From positions 186,001-250,000 of the forward strand of contig JAVXUO010002884.1 of assembly GCA_033065855.1 (NCBI GenBank): DNA of 64,000 nt, given 5' to 3'. How positions within the stretch are numbered: the first letter of the stretch is position 1; every line of letters begins with the position of its first letter. Position numbers and translations under genes: made by a program. The notes below the pieces were generated by a model. That model did not search any database and was not told the DNA's origin. It worked only from the letters and a program-made list of their open reading frames with translations. Shown here in pieces: positions 1 to 10,983 of the stretch. Source of the stretch: Escallonia rubra (Eukaryota > Streptophyta > Magnoliopsida > Escalloniales > Escalloniaceae).

Positions 1-1089
1 AAGCTTCCCTTCTAGTCAGGGACAAGCGATGGCCACGACCCCCAAAAAGTTTTACATATAGGTCCCTGTAGAAAATCTGGCAACCCATACTTAAGGAGAA
101 AATCATGCGCTCTACACGAGTAACATCTTAGTACTAAGAAAAAGTTTGGAAGGATTATAGAAAAGTCCATAACTGTGTAGTTAGAAAGTCACCCATAAAT
201 GATGTTATATACTTATATGTAATATACAAAATAAAGAAACTCATTCCTGCTAGCTTTTCAATTGTGGGTAAAATTGTCCTTCCCTTTTGCAGTCAAATGG
301 TAGTTTTTCAGAATTTTCTTACACTACCTTATTTATTTATCTTAACTGAGTGAACTGTCAAAGGACAACTTGACAGACTGCATTGATGTTAACGCTACTT
401 CACAATGGCTCCTTACCCTTGGCAACTATTATAAACTCCCAATGCCCTTTTATCCTAGTGAGATTCAAACAAAAGAAATCTAGTTTTAAGCACAGCATTC
501 TCATTTCATGGTCAGAAATATGCATGTTAAGACAAATCACTACCTACAAATTTCTTTTCCCTCGCAACCTTCACTTTGTTCTGCTCTGACACACCCTCAA
601 AATGGATGGAAATCGATGAAACCAAAAGAGAGCTAATTTTTTTCTCCTTCTTAATACACCAGTTGACATTAAATACCCCCTGGGGATTGTTTTTTCTTCA
701 CCCCACCCCCCTCCCTTCTTTTGGGGCAAGAGTGGGGGTCAAAAGCCAAACAAATAGAAATATAACCACCCCCCTCCACATACATATATCATATAACCAA
801 AGAAGAAAAATAGGGATTGTTATCCCATAGAGGAAGAAAAAGGTAAAAAGGATTCTAAGGCAAAAAAATGACTCATGACATTGGTACACCAACGCAACTT
901 CATCATGTCCAAAAATATATTAAGACGCAAAAAGGATTCTGAAATCTGGATTTGTTACAAGATTTCTAATCCGTTCACATCAAACAAAGAGGTCTAGACA
1001 CTCTATCACAAATATTTTAGCATTATCCATCTGATACCAAAGTAAAAAACAGCAAACACGAAGAAGCTCTAGCTACCCCCAAGAAAAAC

Positions 1090-1218
1090 TTAGCGTTATT
1101 AATCTCATACCAACAGAAAAACCCAGCATACCCGAGATACCTCGCTAGCCACCTTAGCGTTATTAATCTCATACCAACAGAAAAACCCAGCATACCCGAG
1201 ATACCTCGCTAGCCACCT
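1090..1218. repeat. 64-bp tandem duplication
   Basis: Two head-to-tail copies with a 64-base period (about 1089-1153 and 1153-1218) are identical over their length. Each contains the segment ttagcgttattaatctcata. Exact identity suggests a recent local duplication (or an assembly artefact). It lies in sequence with no recognised gene, probably a MUB intron or the region downstream of that exon. Confidence 0.9.
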
Positions 1219-1574
1219 CACCACAACAAATATGTCAGAAACCATCTCCTCCAGCTGAATTAAAAGGCAAGCTCCCAACAAGGAGTCAAGAGTCTACAAC
1301 AAGGAGCAACTGAATCCTCTCCTAAAAATCAAGTTCCAACTTGATGTCCCTTCTATTTTGGATACACAACCTAAAACACATGCCTATTTCTGCAAGGAAA
1401 AACTCCAAATGCGAATAAATCTTGAACAAAACAGTACAGTTTCATATGGAGAGACAAGCACGGAACATAACCCTATCCACATATCTTACTACGAGAGTTT
1501 TTGCACCTAGAATATATCCTTGGCCACTTGAATAGCAAAGCCTATAGGAATGTTATATTTCCTATCCAAAGTAA

Positions 1575-1800
1575 TTCTTCCCAATATATAGGGACATGAA
1601 AGCAGAAGGGAGGCTAGAAAGTGGACTGTTGAAGACAGTAAATTTGCCACCCTTGCACATATATTTCCCTAGCCAATTGACAAGTCTTATTCCGCATGTT
1701 GCGACTAATATGTCCTGTGTGGCCTTAGGACTACGCTTTCCATCCAAAGAGAGGCCCAAACATAATACTGGAAGGCTACTGGCTACAATTCCAAGACAAA
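1575..1800 (-). pseudogene. LINE reverse transcriptase fragment
   Basis: A minus-strand open stretch contains the block LPVLCLGLSLDGK followed by NWLGKYMCKGGKFTVFNS and LSSLPSAFMSLY. This matches the pattern of plant L1-type LINE reverse transcriptases (LP..YLGLPLG ... W....LS.GGR.TLI.S.LSS.P.Y..SLF), just C-terminal to the palm motifs. Weaker similarity continues upstream to about position 2000. No start, no catalytic YADD motif and no 3' poly(A) tail were recognised, so this is a decayed fragment. The family assignment is from pattern recognition only. Confidence 0.6.
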
Positions 1801-2919
1801 TTGTCAATCTTTTTGGGGCGTCCAAACCATCTAGCACTCCCACCCAAGCAGTATAAGTATGGAGTTGCCTCGAGATCAGAAACAACTTTGAACCAATCTA
1901 GCTTCTCAACTCCGCCCAAGACAATGGTATCCTTTTGAAATAGCAAGAGGGCATAGAAAAGGGGTTATCCTCCTCCTCCACCCACCCTAAACTCCTCTGT
2001 AATTGACATGAGCTTTCAATGCTCCCCTAACCATGAGTAAAAAGAAAAGTGACAATAGGTCCCTTACCACAAGCCCTAGAACTAACAAAGAAGCCGCCTA
2101 GCAAGCTGGTACTCGAGAACATGGTACTCGCACATGCTGGTTCCCTGAATCTAGCGACCTGGAAACTGTGGGTGTCAGGATCTTATATAGTCCTGTTTCA
2201 GTTAATTTACAATTTACATGTCAAAAAAACAACAGTTAGATACTGCAAATTCTGTTTTCTCCACCACACATTTCAAGGCAGGCAAAGCAATGTATACATT
2301 TACAACACCTATACCCTGCAAAGGTGAACCAAACAAGCCGTCATAACTAAGCCCACCCAGCTAGTACCACGTACCCACGGACCAGGTAAGACTGCTATCG
2401 CCTTTACCTTTTCCATCTCAAAACCTAACTGCTACGATAGAAGATACACCTCCTCTTCCAAAACTTTAAGGCATTTAACTTTATACACGAGGCTTCGTCT
2501 TTACAGTATGGAAGAGGCTGAAGTTTCTCGGCAATGGTAGTCAACTGAATGGAGGCGCTAACGAGCAAAGAATCAGATGGGTGGCCTACATACCGTGACA
2601 TCTGCTGCTAGGCCTACATAAGTGACAAATGAGTCCATATCCAAAGTCCCAACACTCAACAATGCTTGCCCAGCAGCAATGATTGCTCAAAATCCAGCAA
2701 CTTTTGTCATGTAAGGCAGTATTTTAGCTCGAAGGCAATGCTCTCTTCTTTGAGCACCACATTTGTTGATCAACAAACTGAAGCTTGTCCAAATTAGATG
2801 AATCCAACGTCGAATATAACTTATTTACATCAAGTTGATACAGACAAGACTGCCTCATATTACATCAAAATTCTCTATAGATAGCATTGAGGGGGGCAAA
2901 GATTGAAAAACTTCCAAAC

Positions 2920-3049
2920 CTTTGGGCCACTCAGCGACGATTCGCTCTTTTAACATAGCCACGGTGGAAGCAGGCGAGTATTGAAACGGACCGATGTCGG
3001 ATCCATCATATAATCGGAACTTGAGCTCCACCAATTCTTCGTCCGGCAT
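2920..3049 (-). CDS. Membrane-anchored ubiquitin-fold protein, first coding exon
   Basis: Reading minus from the ATG at 3047-3049, the exon encodes MPDEELVELKFRLYDGSDIG, continuing PFQYSPASTVAMLKERIVAE and WPK. This is the beta-grasp N-terminal part of plant MUB proteins, prenylated plasma-membrane ubiquitin-fold proteins that recruit E2 enzymes. The exon stops at an AAAG|GTTTGG donor (last exon base 2920, phase 1), matching the known MUB intron site after the EWP(K/R) motif. The remaining exons, including the C-terminal CaaX box, were not found in positions 1-2850, so they probably lie past the left edge, or the copy is incomplete. An upstream in-frame extension lacks an ATG and is not used here. 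Confidence 0.85.
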
Positions 3050-3352
3050 TTGCAACAAACCCCCACCCAATCTCAACTACTCCAATTCTACCCCTCGGAT
3101 CAACCAAAAAGACCTTTTCCCAAAACCACCCCAGCTCCTCCCACCTACACAAAACCAGAGCGCAATGAATAAAATCACCAACGAAATTCACAAAATCTGA
3201 GCTTCAATTTAAGAAGTAATTCCTTACCCGTTTGAGCTATAATAGACGCATGTGGATTTGCAAGCTTTGATTTTCAAGGGTTTGCGATTGTGAGAGGGTG
3301 GGTGAAAGTGAAGAACCCTAGACCCGATCTCGACGCGCAAATGCTGATGACT

Positions 3353-3378
3353 CTGTGTGTGTGTGTGTGTGTGTGTGT
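3353..3378. repeat. (GT)n microsatellite
   Basis: An uninterrupted GT dinucleotide tract lies upstream of the MUB exon, in its 5' leader or promoter region on the minus strand (where it reads as AC). Confidence 0.9.
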
Positions 3379-3399
3379 AAAGTGGTGCTTTTTCTTTTT

Positions 3400-5640
3400 A
3401 ACGGTTTAATGCATTTGCTGGCGGTCTTTTTAACCTTTTTTGGGGGGGTTTTATTTTAAGGAAAAAAATTTAATTGCCGAGTTAGGGAAGTGAGAGATTT
3501 CGAGTTCGAATCTTGGTCAGAGTTCCTCTGCGTTTTGTCAGTCGCACTGAACTACTGAGCAGGTTTGACCGTTCCCGTTTGCAATTAAAAGCTTTCTTGG
3601 TTGCTCTCTAATTTACAACTGTCCGATCTCTGTACGACACGTGGCTGTACGGCTGTTCTCCAAGAGGGTATTTTGGAGAATGCAATAAAGTGTTCTTCTA
3701 AGACGTGGCTACGACATGTCGACGGGAATCTTTTAAAACCTGTCCTTTTTTTTTTTTAAGTTAAGATATAAAGAAGACGATGGAAAGTAGTTGAGTTACA
3801 GTAAATTGGTAAAGAAATGATATCTCTAACTCTAGGCACCGATTTAAGTACTGTGTAGAAAAAATTACAGATACAATAGCAAAAAACACGCTAAAACAAA
3901 TAGCCGACAAATTAGATTTTCTTTTATGCCGGTAAATGACACAAAAGTAAAATAAACAAGATTTGTAGTGACTTTTAGGATATTATTTTTTAGCGTTTTC
4001 TGCAATTTTTCAGTTTTAAAATTTCTGTTTGTCAAGATTTTATGTTTTTCTTTACTTCAATTACCATTTTCAAATTTGTTTTCAGGAGTACCTTACTATG
4101 ACACTCCTCACCATTTCTTGGGAAAAAAAATCGTAGAACACACCTCTTATTTATAGTGTACAATGTACGGGAAATAGTAGTCAATTAATTGTTTATATTT
4201 TTTAACGTTGTGTTTAACTAAAAGAAGTCCATTTTGCAATTTAAAAAACGATATTCAAACAATTTAGTACATAGTTTTCAGACATTTAGTTTCATATTCT
4301 AAAAAAAATATAGTAGGAAAACAAGAAAATGTAACTGAGAAGAGTTTGAAATTAACGATATTATTTATGTGATTGGACTGCTGCGTCTTTTGGAAAGTTC
4401 CAATAGAGCCCGTTTGGAATAGTTTGCCGGTAATTTGGGGAAAATGGAAGAAGAATTATACGTACAACCACAAAGCAGAAGGTACAGCAGCCCAATGCAT
4501 GGTTTGCTCGGACAAGTTGTTTGGTTGGTTGATGTTCATGGATACCCTTGCATTAGCTTAAGAATATGTGGAAGGCTTCCAATAGAGTTTGTTTATCCAC
4601 TAGCTCAAACAGATAATAATTTCCAGTTAAAATGGATAATATTTTCCAATAAAAATGTCCCACCTTATTTACAACCACCTAAGCAACAGTTCGATATGGT
4701 AAAGTTTTGACGGAAACGGGAAAAAGAACTTGTATCACACACAGTTTACAGTTAAAAGATTATAGTGGCGAAAAATTAGTTGAGTGATTAATATGTCGAA
4801 TCGTATAGAATTCAAGACTATAAGGACTTATTTTGTCTGTAACAAATATAATTCTTAAAAATTGTACATAAAAAGAAAACTGAGTTTATTATAAAAACGC
4901 AGTAAAGATGGAATACAATGTCGATGGCCGGATGTTTTGGTGGAATGTTTAGGATAATAGGGATGAAGAAAAAATGTTAATTGTAGTGGGGTATAACGGT
5001 TATCTATTAGATCGATGTTGAAGAATTCCCAGCCATGTACTTGATTAATTCTTCTTTAATACTAGGAAGGGTATAGTTGGAAGATTAAAAAAAATTATCG
5101 TAAGGGTGCTATACCCTAATAATAGTGTAGATGTCCATCATAAGGAAAGGATGTTACTACTAAGTACTAACTAATGGGCGAGATTAGGGTAATTATATAG
5201 GTGAAAATAATTAGAAGCTTCAAAATTTTGAAGCTTCTATTTTCCCTTTTAAAATTTTCCCACTCATAATTAAGGTTGGATTTTTTGTGTTCACAACTTA
5301 GTGATAGTGATAATAAACATCTCCACACAGACTCGTATATTTACATATTGATAAGGAAGCATAAAGACTAATTTTAGTATCATTAACGCAAATTTTCTAA
5401 TAAGCGATGTGAAATTTAACATGAACAAAAAAGAAAGAAAAAGGGACGGAAAATTGGTTTTACGTCGGTTGAAGTGACAGTACCGTGTTTGGAAAGAAAA
5501 TCTACCAAAGCCCTTAAGGGTTTGACCATTTTCTAAGTAACCAAACCCAGCCTTATTAATTACTATATTAGCAGAGATAAGGTTAATCCAAAATTACACC
5601 TCGGTTTGACGCTGTAACATCGTATCTCCAACTGTAAGAA
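3400..5640. other. AT-rich intergenic region
   Basis: No coding pattern, RNA gene or complete transposon was recognised on either strand. A short stretch near 3480-3560 contains gagttcgaatct, which loosely resembles a Pol III B box, but no convincing SINE could be delimited. Sequence near 4400-4600 has the motif cccgtttggaatag, typical of plant MITE ends, without a matching partner. Confidence 0.5.
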
Positions 5641-5655
5641 TCAAGTGTTGCCCTG

Positions 5656-5663
5656 TATATATA
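5656..5663 (+). promoter_or_regulatory. TATA box of small peptide gene
   Basis: The TATATATA element lies 70 bases before the ATG at 5734, leaving room for a start site near 5685-5695 and a short leader. This is normal plant promoter geometry and supports transcription of the ORF that follows. Confidence 0.5.
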
Positions 5664-5733
5664 CACACTTCACAAAGCATTTTCTTATGCACTTCTTTCA
5701 CAAGAGATCTAATTAAGGCAAATACAGTTGAAT

Positions 5734-5853
5734 ATGGACAGCGTTACACTGAGTTTTGTTATTGGCCTATGCTCATTGGTCTTCGGTTCATTGTTTGGTG
5801 TTATAGTATGCATCCGCTCATCAAAGAAACAGGGTGATCGCAACGTGATCTGA
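5734..5853 (+). CDS. Small membrane peptide with broken glycine-rich tail
   Basis: The ORF encodes 39 residues: MDSVTLSFVIGLCSLVFGSL, then FGVIVCIRSSKKQGDRNVI. Residues about 5-26 form one hydrophobic segment followed by the basic stretch RSSKK, so a single-pass membrane peptide with a cytosolic tail is likely. In a different frame the sequence continues to 5974 with a glycine-rich stretch (GACDGAGGGGGYNG). Short plant glycine-rich membrane proteins have this layout (one TM, basic linker, Gly/Cys-rich tail), so the ORF may be a frameshifted member of that type or a genuine microprotein. I do not recognise a named family. Confidence 0.45.
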   Translation: MDSVTLSFVIGLCSLVFGSLFGVIVCIRSSKKQGDRNVI

Positions 5854-5974
5854 TAGTGCTGCATTCGGTTGTCGTGGTGCTTGTGACGGTGCTGGGGGTG
5901 GAGGTGGTTACAACGGTGTCGTGGATGCAACTAGCCTTGCCATGGTAGTAATTGCAGCCGAGGGTGGCAGCTAG
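5849..5974 (+). pseudogene. Glycine-rich frame-shifted continuation
   Basis: This frame overlaps the end of the 39-residue ORF and reads SDSAAFGCRGACDGAGGGGG, then YNGVVDATSLAMVVIAAEGG, ending at TAG 5972-5974. A further glycine-rich stretch (GGSAGGGFGSFGGGV) follows near 5990-6040. Its composition is unlike the flanking AT-rich DNA. It is best read as the original tail of the small membrane protein, separated from it by a frameshift or an unrecognised splice. Confidence 0.4.
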
Positions 5975-6225
5975 TTAATGAGATGGCAGCGGTGGCTCTG
6001 CGGGTGGTGGATTTGGCAGCTTTGGCGGTGGAGTCTAAGGCTGACCTGTGGCGGCTAGTTCGACAAGACTAATATGTTCCTTGATTTTAGTTTGTCTCAG
6101 TATATGATCGTTTCCTTAATTGTAATGTGCCCATTTAATTGATTGACTTGTCTCTTTTTTTTTTTTCGTTTACGATCCGTTTCTGATTCTATGGTGATTG
6201 ATGAGCTTATATTACTTGAGTAGGG

Positions 6226-6600
6226 TTTCGTTCTGCTACAATATTGTCTTGGTCGCTTCGAAGAACTTGTCTTTTCCTCACATTTATTTTTGGTAAATAC
6301 TCTTGTGGTGGATGTTTATAATTGCGATATGGTAGTGATCAGGGTGCATACATAGGAGCGTAGCTTTCACTAGGGGTGGCGCTTGTGGCAGCCATAAGGT
6401 AGTTTTCACTTGGGTTTTGTTCTGCAGCAATATTGCCGCGGTCTTTTCAATAAAGTTGTCCTCCCTCACTTTTATTTTGGTAAATACTGTTGTGGTGAAT
6501 GTTCATGGTATGGTAGTGGACAAGGTGAATGTATTCGGAAAGTAGCTTTTAATAGTGATGGAGGTTGCGGCGGCAATAAAGGTAGCTGTTAATTTGGTGT
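6226..6600 (+). repeat. Degenerate ~190-bp tandem duplication, Gly/Cys-rich
   Basis: Two diverged copies lie head to tail, about 6226-6415 and 6416-6600. Shared landmarks are gttctgc(t/a)(a/g)caatattg, ttttggtaaatact and tatggtagtg. Both have one frame encoding Cys/Gly-rich residues (YSCGGC... and YCCGECSWYGSGQGEC). They follow the glycine-rich ORF remnant and may be decayed duplicated coding sequence. Neither copy has an open frame with a convincing start. Confidence 0.55.
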
Positions 6601-7009
6601 CTGGGCAGCGAGACTCTTTGGTACTTGATGTTTATTTCATGGCAGGGTTGCATCGAAGTACTAGATCGAGAAAACAATAACCAGAGACATATTTCCCATG
6701 CTGGCATAGCATCCTAATTCACAGCTGTAGCCTTGGCCATCGGTTAGTTTTATTATTCAATACTATTATAGGAAATATGCCTTGGGCTTGAGTCACAGAA
6801 AGGACTTAGCTAGCAGGAGCAGAGCCAACTACATTGTATGAGTCGTCCAGAGTGAGATTGCGAGCCACTTACATTCCAAAGTTGACGTAGAACGAACTCA
6901 AAAACAACTCTGCATGATGCAGTTCTTGCTCAAGGATGGATTTCCTAGAGAAAAAATGTACCAACAAAGGGAAAGTAACCAATGAGATGAAATTGTACAC
7001 ACTCTGATC

Positions 7010-7483
7010 AACTGAAAGGAAGCAGGTAAGTCCTCCATCCACAACCAGGATATGACCCGTTACGTCCATGTTTAGCTTCACCGATCAGAAGCCAAATCAC
7101 TTAGCCCCCTTTAACTCCCCCCAACCAATCACTCAATGTTTCATCTCTTCGTCGGTCGTATCAGGCGAAAACTGGGGACATTGCCCAATCGCCGGTGGCG
7201 TCAAGGTCGTGCTAGGAGCCGGAGAGATGCAGTTAAATCGGAAACCATGCATGTTGACATAGCTCACTGGCCTCAGATTGGTCTCACCATCCCTGCTATA
7301 TAGAGTATATTGCAACTTTTGAGATGCTGTACGGATGTGGGCCAATCCTACCTAAAAGCCCACTAATGCTAGACGCGCACAGAACATGATTGAGCCTGAG
7401 CCCAAAGGGATCATGGCACAGGCCGCGTGCTTTATGCCCCAGGCAATAATACCTCGGACGTTGATCCGCTTTACCTGGTCAAC
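7010..7483 (-). pseudogene. Short-chain dehydrogenase/reductase pseudogene
   Basis: In order on the minus strand, recognisable SDR segments occur in shifting frames: VDQVKRINVRGIIAWGIKHA ending near 7355 (the N(V/L)RG and K(H)AA helix), then SGSIMF, GPHPYSISKVAIYSI near 7345-7300 (the catalytic YxxxK), MHGFRFNCISPAP at 7252-7214 (the IRVN.I.PG-type segment) and DVTGHILVVDGGLT at 7066-7025 (the conserved C-terminal GH.LVVDGG). At least two frame changes and several stops separate them, and the N-terminal TGxxxGIG cofactor motif was not found. Family knowledge suggests a plant ABA2/momilactone-synthase-like NAD(P)-dependent oxidoreductase, now dead. Confidence 0.7.
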
Positions 7484-7622
7484 CTCATCTGGTTCAGGTC
7501 CACAGTGCTCGGGGGCCCACAGCTTCTGCCACCTGTGACTCAACTGCAACATCACATATTCGCATTGGAGTATACACAGACGCCTCGTTACCATAAGAGA
7601 GAGAAAATGACAGAGAACAACG

Positions 7623-7904
7623 GTAGAAACGGACTCAACAGTTGCCTTACAGCTAATCATGGGACAAGACATTCAAGACCACCCCCTAGGACCTATGGTG
7701 GAAGATTGCCGAAAAATCATCACACAGTCGAGAAGCGTGCTAACACAAACCATGCGGGAAGGAAATCAATGCGCGGACCACCTGGCTAATCTAGGTGTAA
7801 AACAAACAGAACAATACGTTTGCATTCAGATAGCACCTGTAGAGATGAACAGCCTTCTTATGGCTGACTTGAGTGGAGTGACCTTTGAGAGGCCCTCCAA
7901 GTAA
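7623..7904 (+). pseudogene. RNase H-like (RVT_3) domain fragment
   Basis: The frame reads VETDSTVALQLI, MGQDIQDHPLGPMVEDCRKI and MREGNQCADHLANLG. This matches the end of plant RVT_3-type RNase H domains, common in LINE-derived or domesticated genes: the (E/D)TDS acidic motif, then 'REGN.CAD.LA.LG' carrying the late conserved Asp. An in-frame TGA lies just upstream and the first catalytic strand (around the initial D) was not found. The fragment sits head-to-head with the SDR pseudogene, so this locus is a small junkyard of fragments. Confidence 0.6.
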
Positions 7905-8884
7905 TTTGCTTTCTTTCTTCCGATGTACTAAAGAAAAAATATTCGCATGGGAGTGGGCTCCAGGCTCAAGGTTATCTGCCACTCCTCGGCCCAGTTTGGT
8001 ATCTCATCATTACAGTGAGAAATTCGGTGGTCTCGTAATATCACTTTTAATATGAGTTTTTATACGAATAGATAGATACCGGTCCGATTCAAGATAATCC
8101 ATTATAATACGAGCTTAACTTATCCCGACTGATTTTATAATTAAATCTGTTAAGTTGGATAAAAACTCACACTTTATTAGGTTGAATTAATTAAATTTAT
8201 AAAAACTTAACACAAGTTACGGCTCTAATTGTATTTTTCTATACGCATGCCCTTAATGTTATGTGACCCACGTTATTCCTTTACGGACAAAGTTAAAACT
8301 GAGATTCATTGTCATGACGCGCAATATTCATAGGATTGATGCTAACGTCTGCTCTAAGAGCTCACCAGGGCACGAGGCTCCGTGATTACCTAGTAAGAAA
8401 GTATATTTGGGTTGCTTGCTTGACTGCAGTCAACCTTTCCCTATCCGTCAGACTTCCTTTCGGAGATTTGTTTGCGCCATTCCTACTCAATATGTATATA
8501 TTTTTTGGAACCGGACCATAAAAATCAAATTCCCCTACACCAGGCGTAGATAATGGATGACCGCGAGGCAAGCAACTAAGCACGGTAAGTATATGATACC
8601 GGCTTGCGATACCATTAAATCGACAAAAAAGGAGAAGACAAATACTGTTACACCTTGCATATGCCATCCGTACAAAACTTTAAGCCACGGTTTACTCTGT
8701 TTATATTTTTCAGCCTCATTTTAAAGATACCAGCCTTCACTTTTTGATGTCTACGCCATAAAAGAAGAATGAAGGTGAGAACTGAGAAGCTTTGATTGGC
8801 TAAATGAAATGAAAATGAGACCTTCACACTTGTAAAACGGACAAAAAGTACCTGGCGACGCATGGGTCGTCGGCCCAAATGAGC
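7905..8884. other. Intergenic, nothing recognised
   Basis: Both strands were read. The only open frames are short, without family resemblance or flanking signals. Confidence 0.4.
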
Positions 8885-8885
8885 T

Positions 8886-9168
8886 AAGGCTGTGTTTGGT
8901 TATTCTTTTGGTATTACTATTTTTGTGTTTTAAGTATCTTTTTGTATTGTTCATATACAACACTAAATAACATTAACAATTCTACTGAATTCCCAATTCA
9001 AGTCACTAGCGTATTCAAGCATGCCTAAACGATAAGCGTTCTTTACTATGTTATGTTTATGTTAGAAAGCATAAAGAGTAAGTATTCCAGTCCGATGTAG
9101 TTAAGGCTTTCTTGTTCTAAAAACGCAATGAAACATGACTACATGAGAAGGTAATTAAACACAGCCTT
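8886..9168. mobile_element. MITE-like element with GGCTGTGTTT ends
   Basis: The left end AAGGCTGTGTTT (8886-8897) is mirrored by AAACACAGCCTT at 9157-9168, giving 12-base perfect inverted termini on a 283-bp AT-rich non-coding element. Size and termini suit a miniature inverted-repeat DNA transposon. A convincing target-site duplication could not be identified, so the superfamily is open. Confidence 0.55.
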
Positions 9169-9807
9169 TTAAGTTTTCAAGCCTTGAAGTGTACGTGCTC
9201 AATATTGACTTGTTTCTCTCCAGCCGATCTCAAATAAGCACGGCCTCACTGATTGATGACTAATCTCGGCTCATGTATAGCTTGTTTCCTCTTACAGTTC
9301 TATTCTTTTTTTTTTTTTTTTTGGGTTTAAACAGTAAGAATAATGTATTACCAGAGAGAAGGAGTTAAAGAAAAGCAAGGTACTGCTGCAACAAATATTT
9401 TAGCAACGAGCTTTGGTATTAAGTAGGTAAGCAAAAGTAAGGAACTTCTTTGGCGCAAGAATAAGTTTGCAAACAGAGGAGGGAGCATCTTCTCTTTTTT
9501 TTTTCTCTTTCTGAACAGAGGAGGGAGCAATTACGTACACTTCTTTGGCACAAAAGCAAAATGCAAATGCAAACTTGCCAGAGACCCACATGGAGAACCC
9601 TAGAAGGCCAAATTAACAAGAAGGCCAAAAAAAAAAAAAGAGACTAAAACATCAGAAGTCAACAAGGGTGTCCAAAGCAAACGAGACACCCAAACAACTC
9701 CTCTTCCTCTGCTATATTTTTGTCACTATAGAAGTCAATCTTTTGCCCTTTTCGAGTTTCTCTCTCTAAAACTAGACTAGATAATGTTCAAGAGAGAGAA
9801 TCGTCGA

Positions 9808-10188
9808 TCAGAGCCAGAGCGCACCAGCCTCCTTGAGAAGGGGAACAAGAGTGCCATTGATATGAGAAGCCATGACCCTGTCCATCGCACCCACTAGCTT
9901 CCCACCTATGAACACAACCGGCAAAGCCGAAGAGCTCCCGAGCAGCCTGGCCAGGGCCTTCTCCATTTCCTTGGCTCTGGTTGGGTCTTGGTCAAGCTCG
10001 TACACGGTTGGGTTCACGCCCATGCCGCAAAACAGCCTCTTGATGGCGTGACACATGCAGCAAGTGCTCATGCTGAATATTACCACCGCATTCCCCGACG
10101 CCAATCTCTCTATGCGCTCCAACGGGTCACTGGTATTCCTCGTCGGCAAGTTATAAGAACTCCATGATTCTGCAGTTTGGTATTGCAT
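9808..10188 (-). CDS. CC-type glutaredoxin (ROXY class)
   Basis: This intronless 126-residue protein begins [14 protein letters not shown]. It carries the land-plant-specific CC-type active site CCMC at residues 43-46 (context [13 protein letters not shown]), the thioredoxin-fold segment [20 protein letters not shown] (cis-Pro and GG glutathione-site region), and ends in ALWL. Family knowledge: ROXY glutaredoxins act in the nucleus and cytosol with TGA bZIP factors and TOPLESS. The C-terminal ALWL motif mediates TGA binding, and they modulate petal/anther development, jasmonate/salicylate responses or nitrogen signalling. Length and all key residues are normal. The exact ROXY orthologue cannot be set. 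Confidence 0.95.
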   Translation of the reverse strand: MQYQTAESWSSYNLPTRNTSDPLERIERLASGNAVVIFSMSTCCMCHAIKRLFCGMGVNPTVYELDQDPTRAKEMEKALARLLGSSSALPVVFIGGKLVGAMDRVMASHINGTLVPLLKEAGALWL

Positions 10189-10210
10189 GACTGTGTGTGT
10201 TACTGTGCGT

Positions 10211-10236
10211 GAGAGAGAGAGAGATCAGAGAGAGAG
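10211..10236. repeat. (GA)n tract in glutaredoxin leader
   Basis: An interrupted GA-rich run lies about 25-50 bases upstream of the glutaredoxin start (CT-rich on the coding strand). CT-rich leaders are common in plant promoters. Confidence 0.7.
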
Positions 10237-10290
10237 TAAAAGTATATGCGAACTTGGTTAGTTGGGTATGATTGAGGAAGTGAGAATGTG

Positions 10291-10302
10291 GGTATTTATA
10301 GA
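10291..10302 (-). promoter_or_regulatory. TATA box of glutaredoxin gene
   Basis: On the minus strand the sequence reads TCTATAAATACC, about 105 bases upstream of the glutaredoxin ATG. This places a start site near 10265 and a leader of roughly 75 bases. Confidence 0.65.
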
Positions 10303-10319
10303 AGTGACGAAGTAGGGAT

Positions 10320-10958
10320 CGAGTTATTCAAGTTGGGGGGGAGTGAGAGTGTGACAGTGTGTGTGTGGATATATCATCTTACATTTTCAGTTGTAGGGTA
10401 TTCTCGTAGTTATGTACGTAGTTGGTTACTTTTGTTTATTCATTGCTAGCTTTTAAAATGTTATTTTTCTCTTGTTGTATTGGTAAAAAAGTTGGTCTGC
10501 TACAGTCATCAGCGCGTGCAAAGTAAAAAGAGAGGGAGGGGCATGTGAGGTGAGGTCAGTGTATCTTCTCACGTGATAGCTTTCCATGGTCGTAGTAGAG
10601 CTCTTGAAAAAGCATGGGTTAAGCAACTTTGCCATTTCGCGTTTACAAACGCAGACTGTGTGTGTGTACACTACACTACACACAAGATACTTAGCAGGCA
10701 AAGACTTCTAAATGAGAACAGTCAACAAAAACATTAACGATAATTTTTTTTACTGTCAGAAAGGTCCCAAAGCAATTCAGACACTCTAAAATCGTTGCGG
10801 CGAGAGTCGTGCTCAAAATTATTTCCGCCACCACCACCATGACCATGTAAGAAAGACCATTGGTATCAAGGGGCATTTCTTCAATGGAATCTGAGTAAGA
10901 AGTATGACATCATGTGACGAAATTGGGTGTGGATATATACGTAATGTTTGGTTGATTT
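10320..10958. other. Upstream region of glutaredoxin
   Basis: GT-rich and purine-rich stretches and short unrelated frames only. No gene was recognised. Confidence 0.4.
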
Positions 10959-10959
10959 T

Positions 10960-10983
10960 GGGGGGGGGGGGGGGGGGGGGGGG
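10960..10983. repeat. Poly-G tract (24 G)
   Basis: An uninterrupted run of 24 guanines on the plus strand, followed about 77 bases later by a second run of 12 (11061-11072). Such tracts can form quadruplexes and are mutation- and sequencing-prone. Confidence 0.85.

Noticed and set aside
3480..3560. Possible tRNA-derived SINE (gagttcgaatct resembling a B box)
   Set aside because: No matching A box, poly(A) tail or target duplication could be identified.
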